DNA of 64,000 nucleotides from an uncultured Bacteroidales bacterium. GTDB lineage: Bacteria; Bacteroidota; Bacteroidia; Bacteroidales; UBA11471. Numbering within the stretch: the stretch's first letter is position 1; each line of letters opens with the position of its first letter. Both the position numbers and the translations under genes were made by a program. Positions 17,398 through 26,229 of the stretch are shown here, piece after piece. The DNA lies in the NCBI GenBank assembly GCA_944325415.1, contig CALUZW010000008.1:34384-98383 (forward strand), read 5' to 3'. Under the pieces are notes generated by a model. It was not told the origin of the DNA. It ran no database searches and was given only the letters and a program-made list of their open reading frames with translations.

Positions 17398-18291
17398 ATG
17401 AAAAGTATATGGCTGTTGTGTCTGGCTCTGTTGATGCCGGTGTTTACCTTGTCGGCGCAGGAACTCTCGTGTCGTGTGCAGGTCAACAGCGACAAGATAC
17501 AAGGCACCAACAAGCAGGTTTTCACCACCTTGCAACAGGCTATTACCGAGTATATCAACACCCGCAAATGGAGCGAAGCACAAATTGCCGCCAATGAAAA
17601 AATCGATTGCAGCATACTCATCATCGTCAATTCGGTAACCGACACCCGCTATTCGTGTGAGATACAGGTGCAGTCGCGCAGGCCGGTCTACAACTCGTCC
17701 TATACGACGACGATGCTCAATTTCCGCGATACCGAATTTGAATTTACCTATCAGGAGTATGACCCGCTGGTACACAACGAGATGACGATGGAAAGTAACC
17801 TGACCGGGGTACTTGACTTCTATGTGTACATGATTCTGGGCATCGACTTCGACAGCTTCTCCTACAAGGGCGGCGAGTATTTTTTCAGACAGGCCGAGAA
17901 CATCGTAACGATGGGACAGTCGACGCAGGAAATCGGCTGGACGGGGTTTGGCAGCGAGCGTAACCGTCATGCCCTGCTGTCGGCCTTTATCGAGACCCGC
18001 AATGAACCCTTCCGCCAGCTTTGGTATACCTATCACCGCCTGGGACTCGACGAGATGGCTCTCAGTGTCGAGAAGGGTCGCTCCAAGGTAACCGAGGCGC
18101 TTGCCAAGCTGGTCGAGGTTTACGAACTCTCTTCCACCTCGGTATTGCTGCCGCTTTTCAACGACAGCAAACTCGACGAGGTGGTAAACATATACTCTGA
18201 GGCGCCGCGCCAGGAAAAAGATGAGGTCTACAAGGTGCTGAACCGTCTTTACCCGACCGAGACGACCCGCTTGGAGCCGTTGCGCAAATAA
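17398..18291 (+). CDS. DUF4835 family secreted protein
   Basis: A 297-residue Bacteroidota-specific protein with a signal peptide (MKSIWLLCLALLMPVFTLSAQ, cleavage after about residue 20), so periplasmic or surface-located. The mature N-terminus ELSCRVQVNSDKIQGTN is typical of DUF4835. No enzymatic motif is recognisable. It lies between coaBC and recN with short gaps, an arrangement I recall as conserved in the phylum, but the cluster does not reveal its role. Confidence 0.85.
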   Translation: MKSIWLLCLALLMPVFTLSAQELSCRVQVNSDKIQGTNKQVFTTLQQAITEYINTRKWSEAQIAANEKIDCSILIIVNSVTDTRYSCEIQVQSRRPVYNSSYTTTMLNFRDTEFEFTYQEYDPLVHNEMTMESNLTGVLDFYVYMILGIDFDSFSYKGGEYFFRQAENIVTMGQSTQEIGWTGFGSERNRHALLSAFIETRNEPFRQLWYTYHRLGLDEMALSVEKGRSKVTEALAKLVEVYELSSTSVLLPLFNDSKLDEVVNIYSEAPRQEKDEVYKVLNRLYPTETTRLEPLRK

Positions 18292-18307
18292 TCTGTTTTT
18301 TTACGGT

Positions 18308-19972
18308 ATGATACAGAAACTTTACATACGCAATTATGCCCTTATCGATGAGTTGGAGATTGATTTCCGTCCCGGCTTTACGGTCCTGACCGGCGAAACC
18401 GGAGCCGGAAAATCCATCATCATGGGGGCGTTGTCGCTCATTTTGGGGCAGCGGGCCGACAGTAAGGCCGTGAAAGATGCCGCGCAGAAGACGGTGATTG
18501 AGGGAACGTTTGACATCTCGTCTTATGCAATGGCCGCTTTCTTTGAAGAAAACGACCTCGACTACGACCCCTCGGGCCATTGTCTCCTGCGGCGGGAATT
18601 GTCGCCGCAGGGCAAGAGCCGTGCCTTTATCAATGACACACCCGTCTCTCTGTCGTTGCTCAAAGAGCTGGGCGAGCAACTCATCGATATTCACTCGCAA
18701 CATCAGAATCTGCTCTTGGGCGACAACCGCTTCCAGTTGCGCATGATTGACATCTGGGCCGACGACGAGGCGTTGCTCTCGCAGTATCGCGACGAGTACC
18801 GGCGTTATCGTGCGTTGAGCGAGAAACTCGTGAGCCTGCGGCGGGAGAATGAAGAGAAACGCCGGGAAGAAGATTATCTCCGCTTTCAGTACGACCAGTT
18901 GTGCGAAGCCCATTTGCAAGCCGGCGAACAGTCGGCGCTGGAAGAGGAGCAGGAGATGCTCACCCACGCCGGCGAGATAAAAAATGGCCTCTATGCCATA
19001 TCACGCTGTCTCGACGGAGAGGAGGGCGGCGTCTTGCCTTCGCTGAAAGAGACTCGTTCGCTCCTGCGGTCGCTGCAACGGGTATATCCGGCCGTCGAGC
19101 CGCTCGACCAGCGCATCGAATCGGCCTATATCGAGATAAAAGACATACTCTCCGAGATTGACGACCGACAGGAGTCGGTTGCGGTCGACCCGGCCCGTCT
19201 GCAACAGGTCGAGGAGCGTCTCGACCTGCTCTACGATCTGCAACAGAAACATCACCTCTCTTCTCACGAAGAGCTGATGGCATTGCAGGACGACTTGCAA
19301 AAGCGCCTTGACGCGATAGAACATGCCGACGAAGAGGTGGCTGCATTGCAGGAGGAGCTGACGGGGCAGGAGAGGGTGCTGCGGTCGCTGGCCGAACAGC
19401 TGTCGGCCGTGCGGCATGCTGCCGCCGTGCGCTTTACCGAGAAACTGGTAGAGCGGGCGCGTCCGTTGGGCATGCCCCATCTGCGCTTTGAGGTTGAGTG
19501 GAGCGACAAGACAACATTCGATGCCGACGGCACCGAGTCGGTGCGTTACCTCTTCTCGGCCAACAAGAATCGTCCGTTGGAACCGGTTTCCGACGTGGCG
19601 TCGGGCGGAGAGATTTCCCGCCTCATGCTCACCATAAAATCCCTGGCTGCCGATGCCGCCTCCCTGCCCACCATCATCTTTGACGAGATAGATACCGGCG
19701 TGTCGGGCGAGATTGCCGACAAGATGGGCGAGATAATGGCCGGTATGGCCCGCTATATGCAGGTCGTTGCCATCACCCACCTGCCGCAGGTGGCTTCGCG
19801 GGGCGAATGTCATTACCGCATATACAAGGACGATGAGGGAGAGACTACACAGACCCGCATCGAACGTCTCGACGATACTCGCCGTGTGCAGGAGATTGCC
19901 CGTATGTTGAGCGGTGCGCAGCTCACTGATGCGGCATTGAAGAATGCCCGCGAATTGCTGCATTGGAAATAA
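18308..19972 (+). CDS. recN: DNA repair protein RecN
   Basis: A 554-residue SMC-like ATPase acting in double-strand break repair. The Walker A loop TGETGAGKSIIMGAL is near residue 30. A central coiled coil (roughly residues 150-370, rich in Glu/Leu/Arg) follows. The C-terminal half has the ABC signature VASGGEISRLML and Walker B TIIFDEIDTGVSGEIA. Length is typical. It is in the dnaN-to-rlmB cluster. Confidence 0.95.
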   Translation: MIQKLYIRNYALIDELEIDFRPGFTVLTGETGAGKSIIMGALSLILGQRADSKAVKDAAQKTVIEGTFDISSYAMAAFFEENDLDYDPSGHCLLRRELSPQGKSRAFINDTPVSLSLLKELGEQLIDIHSQHQNLLLGDNRFQLRMIDIWADDEALLSQYRDEYRRYRALSEKLVSLRRENEEKRREEDYLRFQYDQLCEAHLQAGEQSALEEEQEMLTHAGEIKNGLYAISRCLDGEEGGVLPSLKETRSLLRSLQRVYPAVEPLDQRIESAYIEIKDILSEIDDRQESVAVDPARLQQVEERLDLLYDLQQKHHLSSHEELMALQDDLQKRLDAIEHADEEVAALQEELTGQERVLRSLAEQLSAVRHAAAVRFTEKLVERARPLGMPHLRFEVEWSDKTTFDADGTESVRYLFSANKNRPLEPVSDVASGGEISRLMLTIKSLAADAASLPTIIFDEIDTGVSGEIADKMGEIMAGMARYMQVVAITHLPQVASRGECHYRIYKDDEGETTQTRIERLDDTRRVQEIARMLSGAQLTDAALKNARELLHWK

Positions 19973-20004
19973 TACACACATATTTACACATAGATACACA
20001 GGAA

Positions 20005-20742
20005 ATGGAACAGAACAATCTGGTTTTCGGAATACGGGCCGTCATAGAGGCCATAAAGGCCGGAAAAGAAATCGATAAGATCTTGGTGAAAAAAGACCTT
20101 CAAGGCGATTTGGCACAAGAGCTGATGGCAGAACTTAAAGGCACGGAAATTTTTGTGCAACGGGTTCCGGTAGAGAAAATCAACCGTATCACCCGTAAAA
20201 ACCATCAGGGAGTAATTGCCTTTATATCGCCGGTCTCTTACACTCGGCTCGAAAACGTCGTTCCTTCGCTTTATGAAGAGGGTAAGATGCCGTTTCTGGT
20301 CTTGCTCGACGGTATTACCGATGTGCGCAATTTCGGCGCCATAGCCCGTACCTGCGAATGTGCCGGTGTCGATGCCATCGTCATTCCCGAGCGTGGCAGT
20401 GTGTCGGTAACTCCCGATGCCGTGAAGACGTCGGCCGGTGCGTTGTTGCATCTGCCGGTGTGTCGCGAACGCTCTATTGCCGAGGCCTTGCGTTACCTGC
20501 GCGACAGCGGCGTGAAAATCGTTGCCGCCTCGGAGAAGGCGCAGGAGTTGTATACCGGGCCCGATTATACCGGACCGGTTGCCGTGGTGATGGGGGCCGA
20601 AGATGTAGGCCTCTCGGCACAGACACTCCGCTATTGCGACACGCAGGTGGCGTTGCCTCAGGTGGGGCGCATCGGGTCGCTCAACGTATCGGTGGCCGCC
20701 GGTGTCATGATATACGAAGTGGTGCGTCAGCGTATGCAGTAG
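20005..20742 (+). CDS. rlmB: 23S rRNA (guanosine-2'-O-)-methyltransferase RlmB, SpoU family
   Basis: A SpoU-type methyltransferase of 245 residues. An N-terminal substrate-binding domain (NNLVFGIRAVIEAIKAGKE) is followed by the knotted SAM-binding domain with its three motifs: NFGAIARTCECAG, VVMGAEDVGLS and IGSLNVSVAAGVMIYE. It methylates G2251 in homologues. The ATG at 20005 is chosen over one 42 bp upstream that would overlap recN and lies outside the conserved start. Confidence 0.92.
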   Translation: MEQNNLVFGIRAVIEAIKAGKEIDKILVKKDLQGDLAQELMAELKGTEIFVQRVPVEKINRITRKNHQGVIAFISPVSYTRLENVVPSLYEEGKMPFLVLLDGITDVRNFGAIARTCECAGVDAIVIPERGSVSVTPDAVKTSAGALLHLPVCRERSIAEALRYLRDSGVKIVAASEKAQELYTGPDYTGPVAVVMGAEDVGLSAQTLRYCDTQVALPQVGRIGSLNVSVAAGVMIYEVVRQRMQ

Positions 20743-20776
20743 ACAGGCCAGTCGATACATGTTTCATATATAAGAA

Positions 20777-20815
20777 CGCCGCCGCGATACCAATTATCGC
20801 GGCGGCGCTGTTTTT
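20777..20815 (+). terminator. rlmB intrinsic terminator
   Basis: A perfect 13-bp GC-rich stem (20777-20789 / 20795-20807, loop CCAAT) followed by CTGTTTTTAT. It sits between convergent rlmB and the minus-strand glycosidase gene. Confidence 0.9.
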
Positions 20816-20852
20816 ATAGGCTGGTGAAGGAAGGGGGGAGTAGTGGAATGAA

Positions 20853-22232
20853 TTAAAATTCCGAGACAACCTCTTTCCCGTCGAGCCATGCCGCCATGTT
20901 CAGAACGAGGAGATTCCAGTTCTGGAACCCTTTGTTCAGTACCGGCTCACCGTTGTCGGGCAGGTAATATTCGTGCAGGGCACCAAAACGCTCGTAGTCG
21001 CGTCCCAGCAGCAGGATAGTCTTTTCGGCCAATTCTTTGGCTTCCTCGGTATAGCCGTAGCGCACAAGACCTTTGAATACCAGGTAATTGACATTTATCC
21101 ACACCGGCCCTTGCCATGACGAGGGGTTACCGCTGGCGCGGGTATCGTACATCTTTTCGAGCGGTGAGAGGGTGCGGATACCGGCCGGTGCATTGTACGA
21201 CAACGTGTCGTGATAGTGGCGCTGTACCATCACCTCGGCCTGTTCGGGGGTAGCTATGCCGGCCCACATTGCCATGAAGCCGCTCCATACACTCAGGCGC
21301 TGTATCAGGCAGTCGTATGTGCGAGGTTGCCCCACGTGGAGGTAGAGGGCTCCCGGTTGCAGCGATTCGATGTCGGGTTTTTCCACGGGAAGCAGGTTCA
21401 GGTCGACGCTGTAATAGAAGCCGTCGCGGCGGTCCCAGCAATGTTCCCTGATATTATTTTTCAGGGTCTCGGCCTCTTGGGCAAAACGTCGGGCGATGTC
21501 GGGCAGATTCAGACAGTCGGCCAGGTATTCCATGGCCAGAAGCTCCTTGTACATGAGGGCATTCAGGAAGATGGAGCCCGAACTTTCGTGCGGCCGGTAG
21601 AAAGTGCTGGGGTCGTTGTCTACGCCGATGGCTTCGTCGGTTTCCCAATACATCAGTCCGGTGGCCTTGTGGCGATGGAAGTTGAGATATTTCGATACAA
21701 AGGCCTGCAAGGCATAGAAGTCGTCTCGCAGCCATTCGGCGTCGCCGTTCATGTTGCGGACAATGAAGGCGGCGTGCTGGGCCAGAGTCGGTTTGTGCAT
21801 GTTGCTTTTCCAGGGGTTGCGGGTTTTGAGCATCTCTTCGCGGCTGGGGGCGTTGCGTTCGATCCAGATGGGAATCCAGCCGTCCATGCCGCCGTAACTC
21901 AGCGAGTTGAGTACGCATCCCTGCTCATATTTGAGCGCTTCGTGGCGGTCTTTCTCGGTGCCGTTTTCGAGCAGAATCTGCCTCAGGGCAATGTTGCTCA
22001 GCCACGAGTCCCAGTCCCACAGCATATCCAGATACTGGTTGCTCCCGGGGGCAAGGAAAGGATATTTCAGTGCGCCCCCCGCTTCGCGGTACATGCCTTT
22101 CATGTCTTTGTAGATGTGTTTGCGGCATATCTCCTTGTATTTGGCGACATTCTCGGGGGTACGTTCGGGCATTTGTGCGGTTATCGGGAGGGCCAACAGC
22201 ACGCCCGCAATGATAGAGCAGAGTTTTTTCAT
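20853..22232 (-). CDS. Secreted (alpha/alpha)6 glycoside hydrolase, GH63/trehalase-like
   Basis: A 459-residue exported glycosidase with a signal peptide (KKLCSIIAGVLLALPITAQ). Family features are WDWDSWLSNIALRQ, GGMDGWIPIWIER, FYRPHESSGSIFLN, SSWQGPVWINVNYLVF and FQNWNLLVLNM. These are the helical-toroid motifs shared by GH63 mannosylglycerate hydrolases and related glucosidases. The ATG at 22232 replaces an upstream frame start because it begins the signal peptide. No SusCD pair or other CAZyme is next to it, so the substrate is undetermined. Confidence 0.75.
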   Translation of the reverse strand: MKKLCSIIAGVLLALPITAQMPERTPENVAKYKEICRKHIYKDMKGMYREAGGALKYPFLAPGSNQYLDMLWDWDSWLSNIALRQILLENGTEKDRHEALKYEQGCVLNSLSYGGMDGWIPIWIERNAPSREEMLKTRNPWKSNMHKPTLAQHAAFIVRNMNGDAEWLRDDFYALQAFVSKYLNFHRHKATGLMYWETDEAIGVDNDPSTFYRPHESSGSIFLNALMYKELLAMEYLADCLNLPDIARRFAQEAETLKNNIREHCWDRRDGFYYSVDLNLLPVEKPDIESLQPGALYLHVGQPRTYDCLIQRLSVWSGFMAMWAGIATPEQAEVMVQRHYHDTLSYNAPAGIRTLSPLEKMYDTRASGNPSSWQGPVWINVNYLVFKGLVRYGYTEEAKELAEKTILLLGRDYERFGALHEYYLPDNGEPVLNKGFQNWNLLVLNMAAWLDGKEVVSEF

Positions 22233-22317
22233 GGTGTTTTTAAGAAAAGTAATGAGGCCTAAAAGTATAAAAAACGGTTCAGATAACAAACAAGACCCAT
22301 AGTAAAGTTGATGTACA

Positions 22318-22548
22318 AAATAAAAACCCCGGAAACTGACAGTTTCCGGGGTTTTTATTTTATCTATAAAGGGAGTCGATGTCCCGTAACCTTATAAAAA
22401 GATAGTAGTAGATAAAACGAAGATTGACCGTATATGTACCCGACATAAAAAGAAAACCTTCACGGTGACGAATGTTACTCGTCTGGTGTGTTTTTCATGT
22501 ATGAAATAGGTAAACGAGATTGGGAGGCACGGTGCCTCTTGTTTTTTG
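22318..22548 (-). ncRNA. Putative small RNA (about 230 nt) in the divergent spacer
   Basis: On the minus strand a TAACTTTG -7 element (22561-22554) and a strong terminator (22357-22321) bound about 230 nt without a plausible ORF. The interval contains small hairpins: GAGGCAC/GTGCCTC (22524-22538), the palindrome TTTCATACATGAAA and GACGA/TCGTC. The terminator lies about 90 bp upstream of the glycosidase ATG, so the alternative is an attenuated leader for that gene. I could not match it to a named RNA family. Confidence 0.45.
22321..22357 (-). terminator. Strong symmetric terminator between divergent genes
   Basis: A perfect 17-bp stem (22321-22337 / 22341-22357, loop GAC) with A/T runs on both sides, so it could work in either direction. 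No annotated gene ends near it on either strand, which implies an untranslated transcript. Confidence 0.85.
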
Positions 22549-22553
22549 CGTAG

Positions 22554-22561
22554 CAAAGTTA
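22554..22561 (-). promoter_or_regulatory. Bacteroidota -7 element for the putative sRNA
   Basis: Minus-strand TAACTTTG fits TAnnTTTG. The -33 region reads GCTT rather than TTTG, so it is a moderate match. Confidence 0.45.
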
Positions 22562-22729
22562 ATCTTTAAATTCGAAATACGAAGCATAAAATCAAAAAAA
22601 TAAGTGAGAGAGGGGATTTTTTATGTATAAACGGCCATTGGGTATAAAAATTTATTCATTGTCGGTGGCGGGCAGGAGGGGATTCGGGAAAATATCACTA
22701 ATTTAGTGCCCCGTAAAAAAGAGACTTTT

Positions 22730-24616
22730 ATGATTCATCTGCAAATCGAGGGCCTCACCAAATCGTTTGGCGACCGGGTGCTGTTTTCCGACATCTCGTT
22801 TGGCCTTTCCGAAGGTGAACGGGTAGGGCTCATAGCCAAGAACGGTACAGGTAAGACGACCCTTCTCAATATAATTGCCGGCGACGAGAGTTACGATGCC
22901 GGAACGATAACTTTCCGCAATGATTTGCGTGTGGGGTATCTGCGGCAGTTGCCCGTTTTTGATCCCGAGACGACGGTACTCCAGGCCTGCCTGTCGGCCG
23001 ACAGCGAAGTGGCGCAGACGGTGCGTGAGTATGAACTGGCTTTGTTGCACAACGATACGTCGCGGCTCGAATCGCTGATTACCCACATGGAGCAATTCAA
23101 GGCCTGGGATTATGAACAGCGGGTGAAGCAGATTCTCTCCCGCTTGAAAATCAACGATTTTGAACAGCCCATGGGGCAACTCTCGGGCGGACAGCAGAAA
23201 CGTGTGGCATTGGCTAATGTGCTGATAGCCGAGCCCGACCTGCTGATACTCGACGAGCCTACCAACCACCTCGACCTTGACATGACCGAGTGGCTCGAAG
23301 AGTATCTCGCTCACAGCCGTGTGAGCCTGCTCATGGTTACCCACGACCGCTATTTTCTCGACCGGGTGTGCAATCGCATTGTCGAACTCGATGCTCGTGC
23401 CTTGTATTCCTACAAGGGAAATTACAGTTACTATATCGAGAAGCGGCAGGAGCGCATCGATGCCCACAACGCCGAAGTTGACCGGGCCAACAACCTTTTA
23501 CGCACCGAACTCGACTGGATACGCCGTCAACCCCAGGCCCGGGGCTCGAAAGCCAAGTACCGCATCGATGCTTTTCATGAGTTGGAGGAGAAGGCCCGCC
23601 GTGAGAGAGTCGAAGAGAATATCACTCTGGCTGTAAAGTCGTCGTATATAGGCTCCAAGATATTTGAGATGCAGCATCTGTGCAAACGTTTCGGAGAAAA
23701 AAAGATACTCGACGATTTTTCCTATACCTTCTCCCGCTACGAGAAGGTGGGTATTGTTGGCAACAACGGCACCGGAAAATCGACCTTCATAAAGATGCTT
23801 ATCGGCTTGCTGCCGCCCGACAGCGGCACCATAGACCGTGGCGAGACGGTGCGTTTTGGCTATTACAGCCAGGAGGGCATACAGTTTGACAACCAGAAGA
23901 AGGTCATCGATGCCGTGCGCGACATTGCAGAGGAGATATCGACCGGCGACGGAAAAAAGTTGTCGGCCTCGCAGTTTCTGCAACATTTTCTCTTTACGCC
24001 CGAGACGCAGTATAACTATATTTATAAATTGAGCGGAGGGGAGAAACGTCGACTTTACCTCTGTACGGTCTTGATGAGCAATCCCAATTTCCTGGTACTC
24101 GACGAGCCGACGAACGACCTCGACATTGTAACGCTCAACTTGCTCGAAGATTACCTCACCCGTTTCAAGGGGTGTGTCATTGTCGTGTCGCACGACCGCT
24201 ATTTCATGGACAAGGTCGTCGACCATGTATGGGCTTTTGAAGGCGACGGGCGAGTCAAGGATTTCCCCGGAAGCTATACCGATTATCGCCGATGGAAGGC
24301 GGAACGGGAAAGCGAAGAAAAGCGGGCCCTTTCGGCCAAAAGTGCCGATAAGCCGGCGCAGAAACCCGACAAGCCGTCCGACGCGGCCCAGCCATCGCAG
24401 CGTAGGCGCTTGACCTTTAAGGAGAAAAAAGAGTTTGAAGCGCTTGATGAGGCCATTCCCCGCCTCGAAGCCGAGAAGGCTGCACTGGAAGCCGACTTGT
24501 CGTCAGGAACACTCTCGGCTGCTCAGTTGCAGGAGAAGTCGCTGGCTCTTTCCCGGTTGATGGAAGAGCTCGACGAGAAGTCGATGCGCTGGCTCGAGCT
24601 GGGAGAGTGGGTGTAG
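22730..24616 (+). CDS. ABC-F family ATPase (Uup-like)
   Basis: A 628-residue soluble protein with two ABC domains and no membrane segments. ABC1 has AKNGTGKTTLL, LSGGQQKRVALAN and LLILDEPTNHLD. ABC2 has GNNGTGKSTFI, LSGGEKRRLYLC and FLVLDEPTNDLD. A charged linker (YYIEKRQERIDAHN) separates them and a coiled-coil tail follows a KPDKPSD-rich spacer, as in Uup. ABC-F proteins act on ribosomes. The start is set at MIHLQIEGLTKSF. A 13-bp palindrome CACTAATTTAGTG (22696-22708) lies just upstream; its role is unknown. Confidence 0.93.
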   Translation: MIHLQIEGLTKSFGDRVLFSDISFGLSEGERVGLIAKNGTGKTTLLNIIAGDESYDAGTITFRNDLRVGYLRQLPVFDPETTVLQACLSADSEVAQTVREYELALLHNDTSRLESLITHMEQFKAWDYEQRVKQILSRLKINDFEQPMGQLSGGQQKRVALANVLIAEPDLLILDEPTNHLDLDMTEWLEEYLAHSRVSLLMVTHDRYFLDRVCNRIVELDARALYSYKGNYSYYIEKRQERIDAHNAEVDRANNLLRTELDWIRRQPQARGSKAKYRIDAFHELEEKARRERVEENITLAVKSSYIGSKIFEMQHLCKRFGEKKILDDFSYTFSRYEKVGIVGNNGTGKSTFIKMLIGLLPPDSGTIDRGETVRFGYYSQEGIQFDNQKKVIDAVRDIAEEISTGDGKKLSASQFLQHFLFTPETQYNYIYKLSGGEKRRLYLCTVLMSNPNFLVLDEPTNDLDIVTLNLLEDYLTRFKGCVIVVSHDRYFMDKVVDHVWAFEGDGRVKDFPGSYTDYRRWKAERESEEKRALSAKSADKPAQKPDKPSDAAQPSQRRRLTFKEKKEFEALDEAIPRLEAEKAALEADLSSGTLSAAQLQEKSLALSRLMEELDEKSMRWLELGEWV

Positions 24617-24649
24617 TTTTTTGTGTCGGTAGAGTGGAGGAACAGTGGC

Positions 24650-25432
24650 TTATCGTTTGCCATAAATCCACCCGTAGAGACCGCCAACAAAAAAGGCGCC
24701 TCCCACGATGTTGCCAAGCGTTGCCGGTATAAGGTTGTGTACCACAAAATCGCTGACACTTACCTCGGCCCCTTGCAGCATACCCAGCGGGATAAAGAAC
24801 ATGTTGGCGATACTGTGTTCGTAGCCCAAAGCCACAAAACACATGACGGGAAACCAAAGCCCGATGAATTTTCCGGCTGCGCTGCGGCAGGACAGGCCCA
24901 GCCACACGGCCAGGCACACAAACCAGTTGGCTCCGATTCCTTTGACAAAAACGGTGCCCCAGGGCATGGCGGTTTTGGCTTCGGCAATATTCACGATGGC
25001 GCTGTGCCACGGCTCCGGACTTACAATGCCCGCCAGATGGGCCATAATGTAGACGAAGAAAAGAGCCCCGACAAAATTCCCGACGTATACCAGAGCCCAG
25101 TTGCGGAGTACTGGACCTATGCCGTACTTGCGGTTGAGCAGTCCGGGAATGAGTACGGCGTTGTTGCCGGTAAACAACTCGGCCCCGGCAAAGACCACCA
25201 GTATGAGACCGAGAGGGAACATGGCCCCCGAAAGGAGTCGCTGCAAGCCCGGATTTTGGGCCGTTATCTCGGGAAAACCATATCCGATGACAAGCGACAG
25301 TAGGCCTCCCATGGCGATGTATACACCGGCCAGAAATGCCAGAAGAATTGTTTTACCTGCGGGGAGAGCTGTTTTCTGTAAAGCGGAGTTCTCGGCGGCA
25401 GCCAAAACTTCGCGGGGCGACAATGTACTCAT
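24650..25432 (-). CDS. Formate/nitrite transporter family channel
   Basis: A 260-residue inner-membrane protein with six hydrophobic segments, matching the FNT (FocA/NirC) family: ILLAFLAGVYIAMGGLLS in segment 1, AGAELFTGNNAVL after segment 2, and GIGANWFVCLAVWLGL and GYEHSIANMFFIPLGM later, all pore-lining family blocks. Formate, nitrite or hydrosulfide are possible substrates; formate fits a fermentative anaerobe but is inferred. The start MSTLSPREV at 25432 lies downstream of a good promoter; the longer frame would begin upstream of it. Confidence 0.9.
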   Translation of the reverse strand: MSTLSPREVLAAAENSALQKTALPAGKTILLAFLAGVYIAMGGLLSLVIGYGFPEITAQNPGLQRLLSGAMFPLGLILVVFAGAELFTGNNAVLIPGLLNRKYGIGPVLRNWALVYVGNFVGALFFVYIMAHLAGIVSPEPWHSAIVNIAEAKTAMPWGTVFVKGIGANWFVCLAVWLGLSCRSAAGKFIGLWFPVMCFVALGYEHSIANMFFIPLGMLQGAEVSVSDFVVHNLIPATLGNIVGGAFFVGGLYGWIYGKR

Positions 25433-25454
25433 GAGAAACGGTGTTAAACGTGTG

Positions 25455-25486
25455 CAAAGATACATTTTTTGCCCTGCCCAGCCAAA
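25455..25486 (-). promoter_or_regulatory. FNT channel promoter (TTTG-N20-TATCTTTG)
   Basis: On the minus strand, -33 TTTG (25486-25483), exactly 20 bp, then -7 TATCTTTG (25462-25455). It fixes the start of the FNT gene at 25432. Confidence 0.8.
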
Positions 25487-25698
25487 AACAAAAAATTCCT
25501 CCCCCCGAAGCGAACAAATCGGCCGCTGTGTTGTTTTATGAACAGAAACGTGGCTCAAAAGCGTTTGAGTTGCCCATCAAAAATAGCAAGAAGATATATA
25601 TTCTCGTTTTTGTGTGTTTCATTGGTATTTATCCTGCTTATTTCTATTCAGGAATAAGTCTATCCTCTTTCTTGTTTTTGATATATTTCAAGCTCGGA

Positions 25699-25728
25699 GA
25701 AGGTTGGCTCGTGAGAGTCGAAACCTTC
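25699..25728. terminator. Hairpin after the PUR-domain gene, orientation unclear
   Basis: GAAGGTT (25699-25705) pairs with AACCTTC (25722-25728), extended inward by GGCTC/GAGTC with one wobble. It starts 2 bp after the minus-strand stop of the PUR-domain gene, but the T-rich tail (TTTTATTTTTG) lies on the plus-strand side. The rest of the spacer 25487-25698 shows no supported gene. Confidence 0.45.
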
Positions 25729-25730
25729 TT

Positions 25731-26012
25731 TTATTTTTGTTCCAATGAGTTTTTGATGTAATCCATGACTTCGTTCATGCCATCTACAAATTTTTCAAAA
25801 TCTTTGGGATAGAGAAATATTTTATGTTTTTCAAATTGTACGACCTGTGTCTCCTCGTGAGGCATGATGCGTTTACTTTCTGTGATGGCTAAAAACAAAT
25901 CGCCGTTGTTGTTTTCTTTCACGTCGAAATAATAAATCCGCCTGCCAGCTTTTACACTTCGTGAAAAAATAATGTCGTTCTCTTGTGTGTTTACAATTAA
26001 TTCGTTGTCCAT
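25731..26012 (-). CDS. PUR-domain nucleic-acid-binding protein (DUF3276)
   Basis: A 93-residue protein of the bacterial PUR-alpha-like family (DUF3276): IIFSRSVKAGRRIYYFDVKENNNGD, LAITESK and KIFLYPKDFEKFVDGMNEV, a beta-beta-beta-beta-alpha unit with aromatic and basic residues suited to single-stranded nucleic acids. Homologous PUR proteins in spirochaetes bind DNA and RNA. The ATG at 26012 is preferred over one 39 bp upstream because the extra residues are not family-like. It is a single gene, and its targets are unknown. Confidence 0.85.
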   Translation of the reverse strand: MDNELIVNTQENDIIFSRSVKAGRRIYYFDVKENNNGDLFLAITESKRIMPHEETQVVQFEKHKIFLYPKDFEKFVDGMNEVMDYIKNSLEQK

Positions 26013-26197
26013 ATTAATACAGTAAATAATGGCAGAATTCCTAATAATCAATCAAACAATTTTCACAAATAAAGAGAATTAATTTAAAACGGGCAACCTT
26101 ACGAATATGAAAATTTATTAAAAAGTGTATATTTCGTTTGCGCAGGTTGGCGTAGAAAAAAAGAGTCGGAGGGGAGATGGAAAATCAAAAATTATTG

Positions 26198-26205
26198 TAC
26201 CTTTA
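26198..26205 (+). promoter_or_regulatory. -7-like element upstream of nusB
   Basis: TACCTTTA differs from TAnnTTTG at the last base. It lies 25 bp before the ATG at 26230, and an upstream ATG at 26125 would precede it, supporting the shorter protein. Confidence 0.45.
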
Positions 26206-26229
26206 CAGCCGAAAAATAAATTTGAAGAA

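Noticed and set aside
16132..18036. 634-codon minus-strand ORF opposite coaBC and DUF4835
   Set aside because: It crosses two well-supported genes and has no family similarity that I can see.
25441..25761. 106-codon plus-strand ORF between the FNT and PUR genes
   Set aside because: It contains the FNT promoter, crosses the hairpin at 25699 and overlaps the PUR gene; hydrophobic stretch is AT-rich spacer translated by chance.
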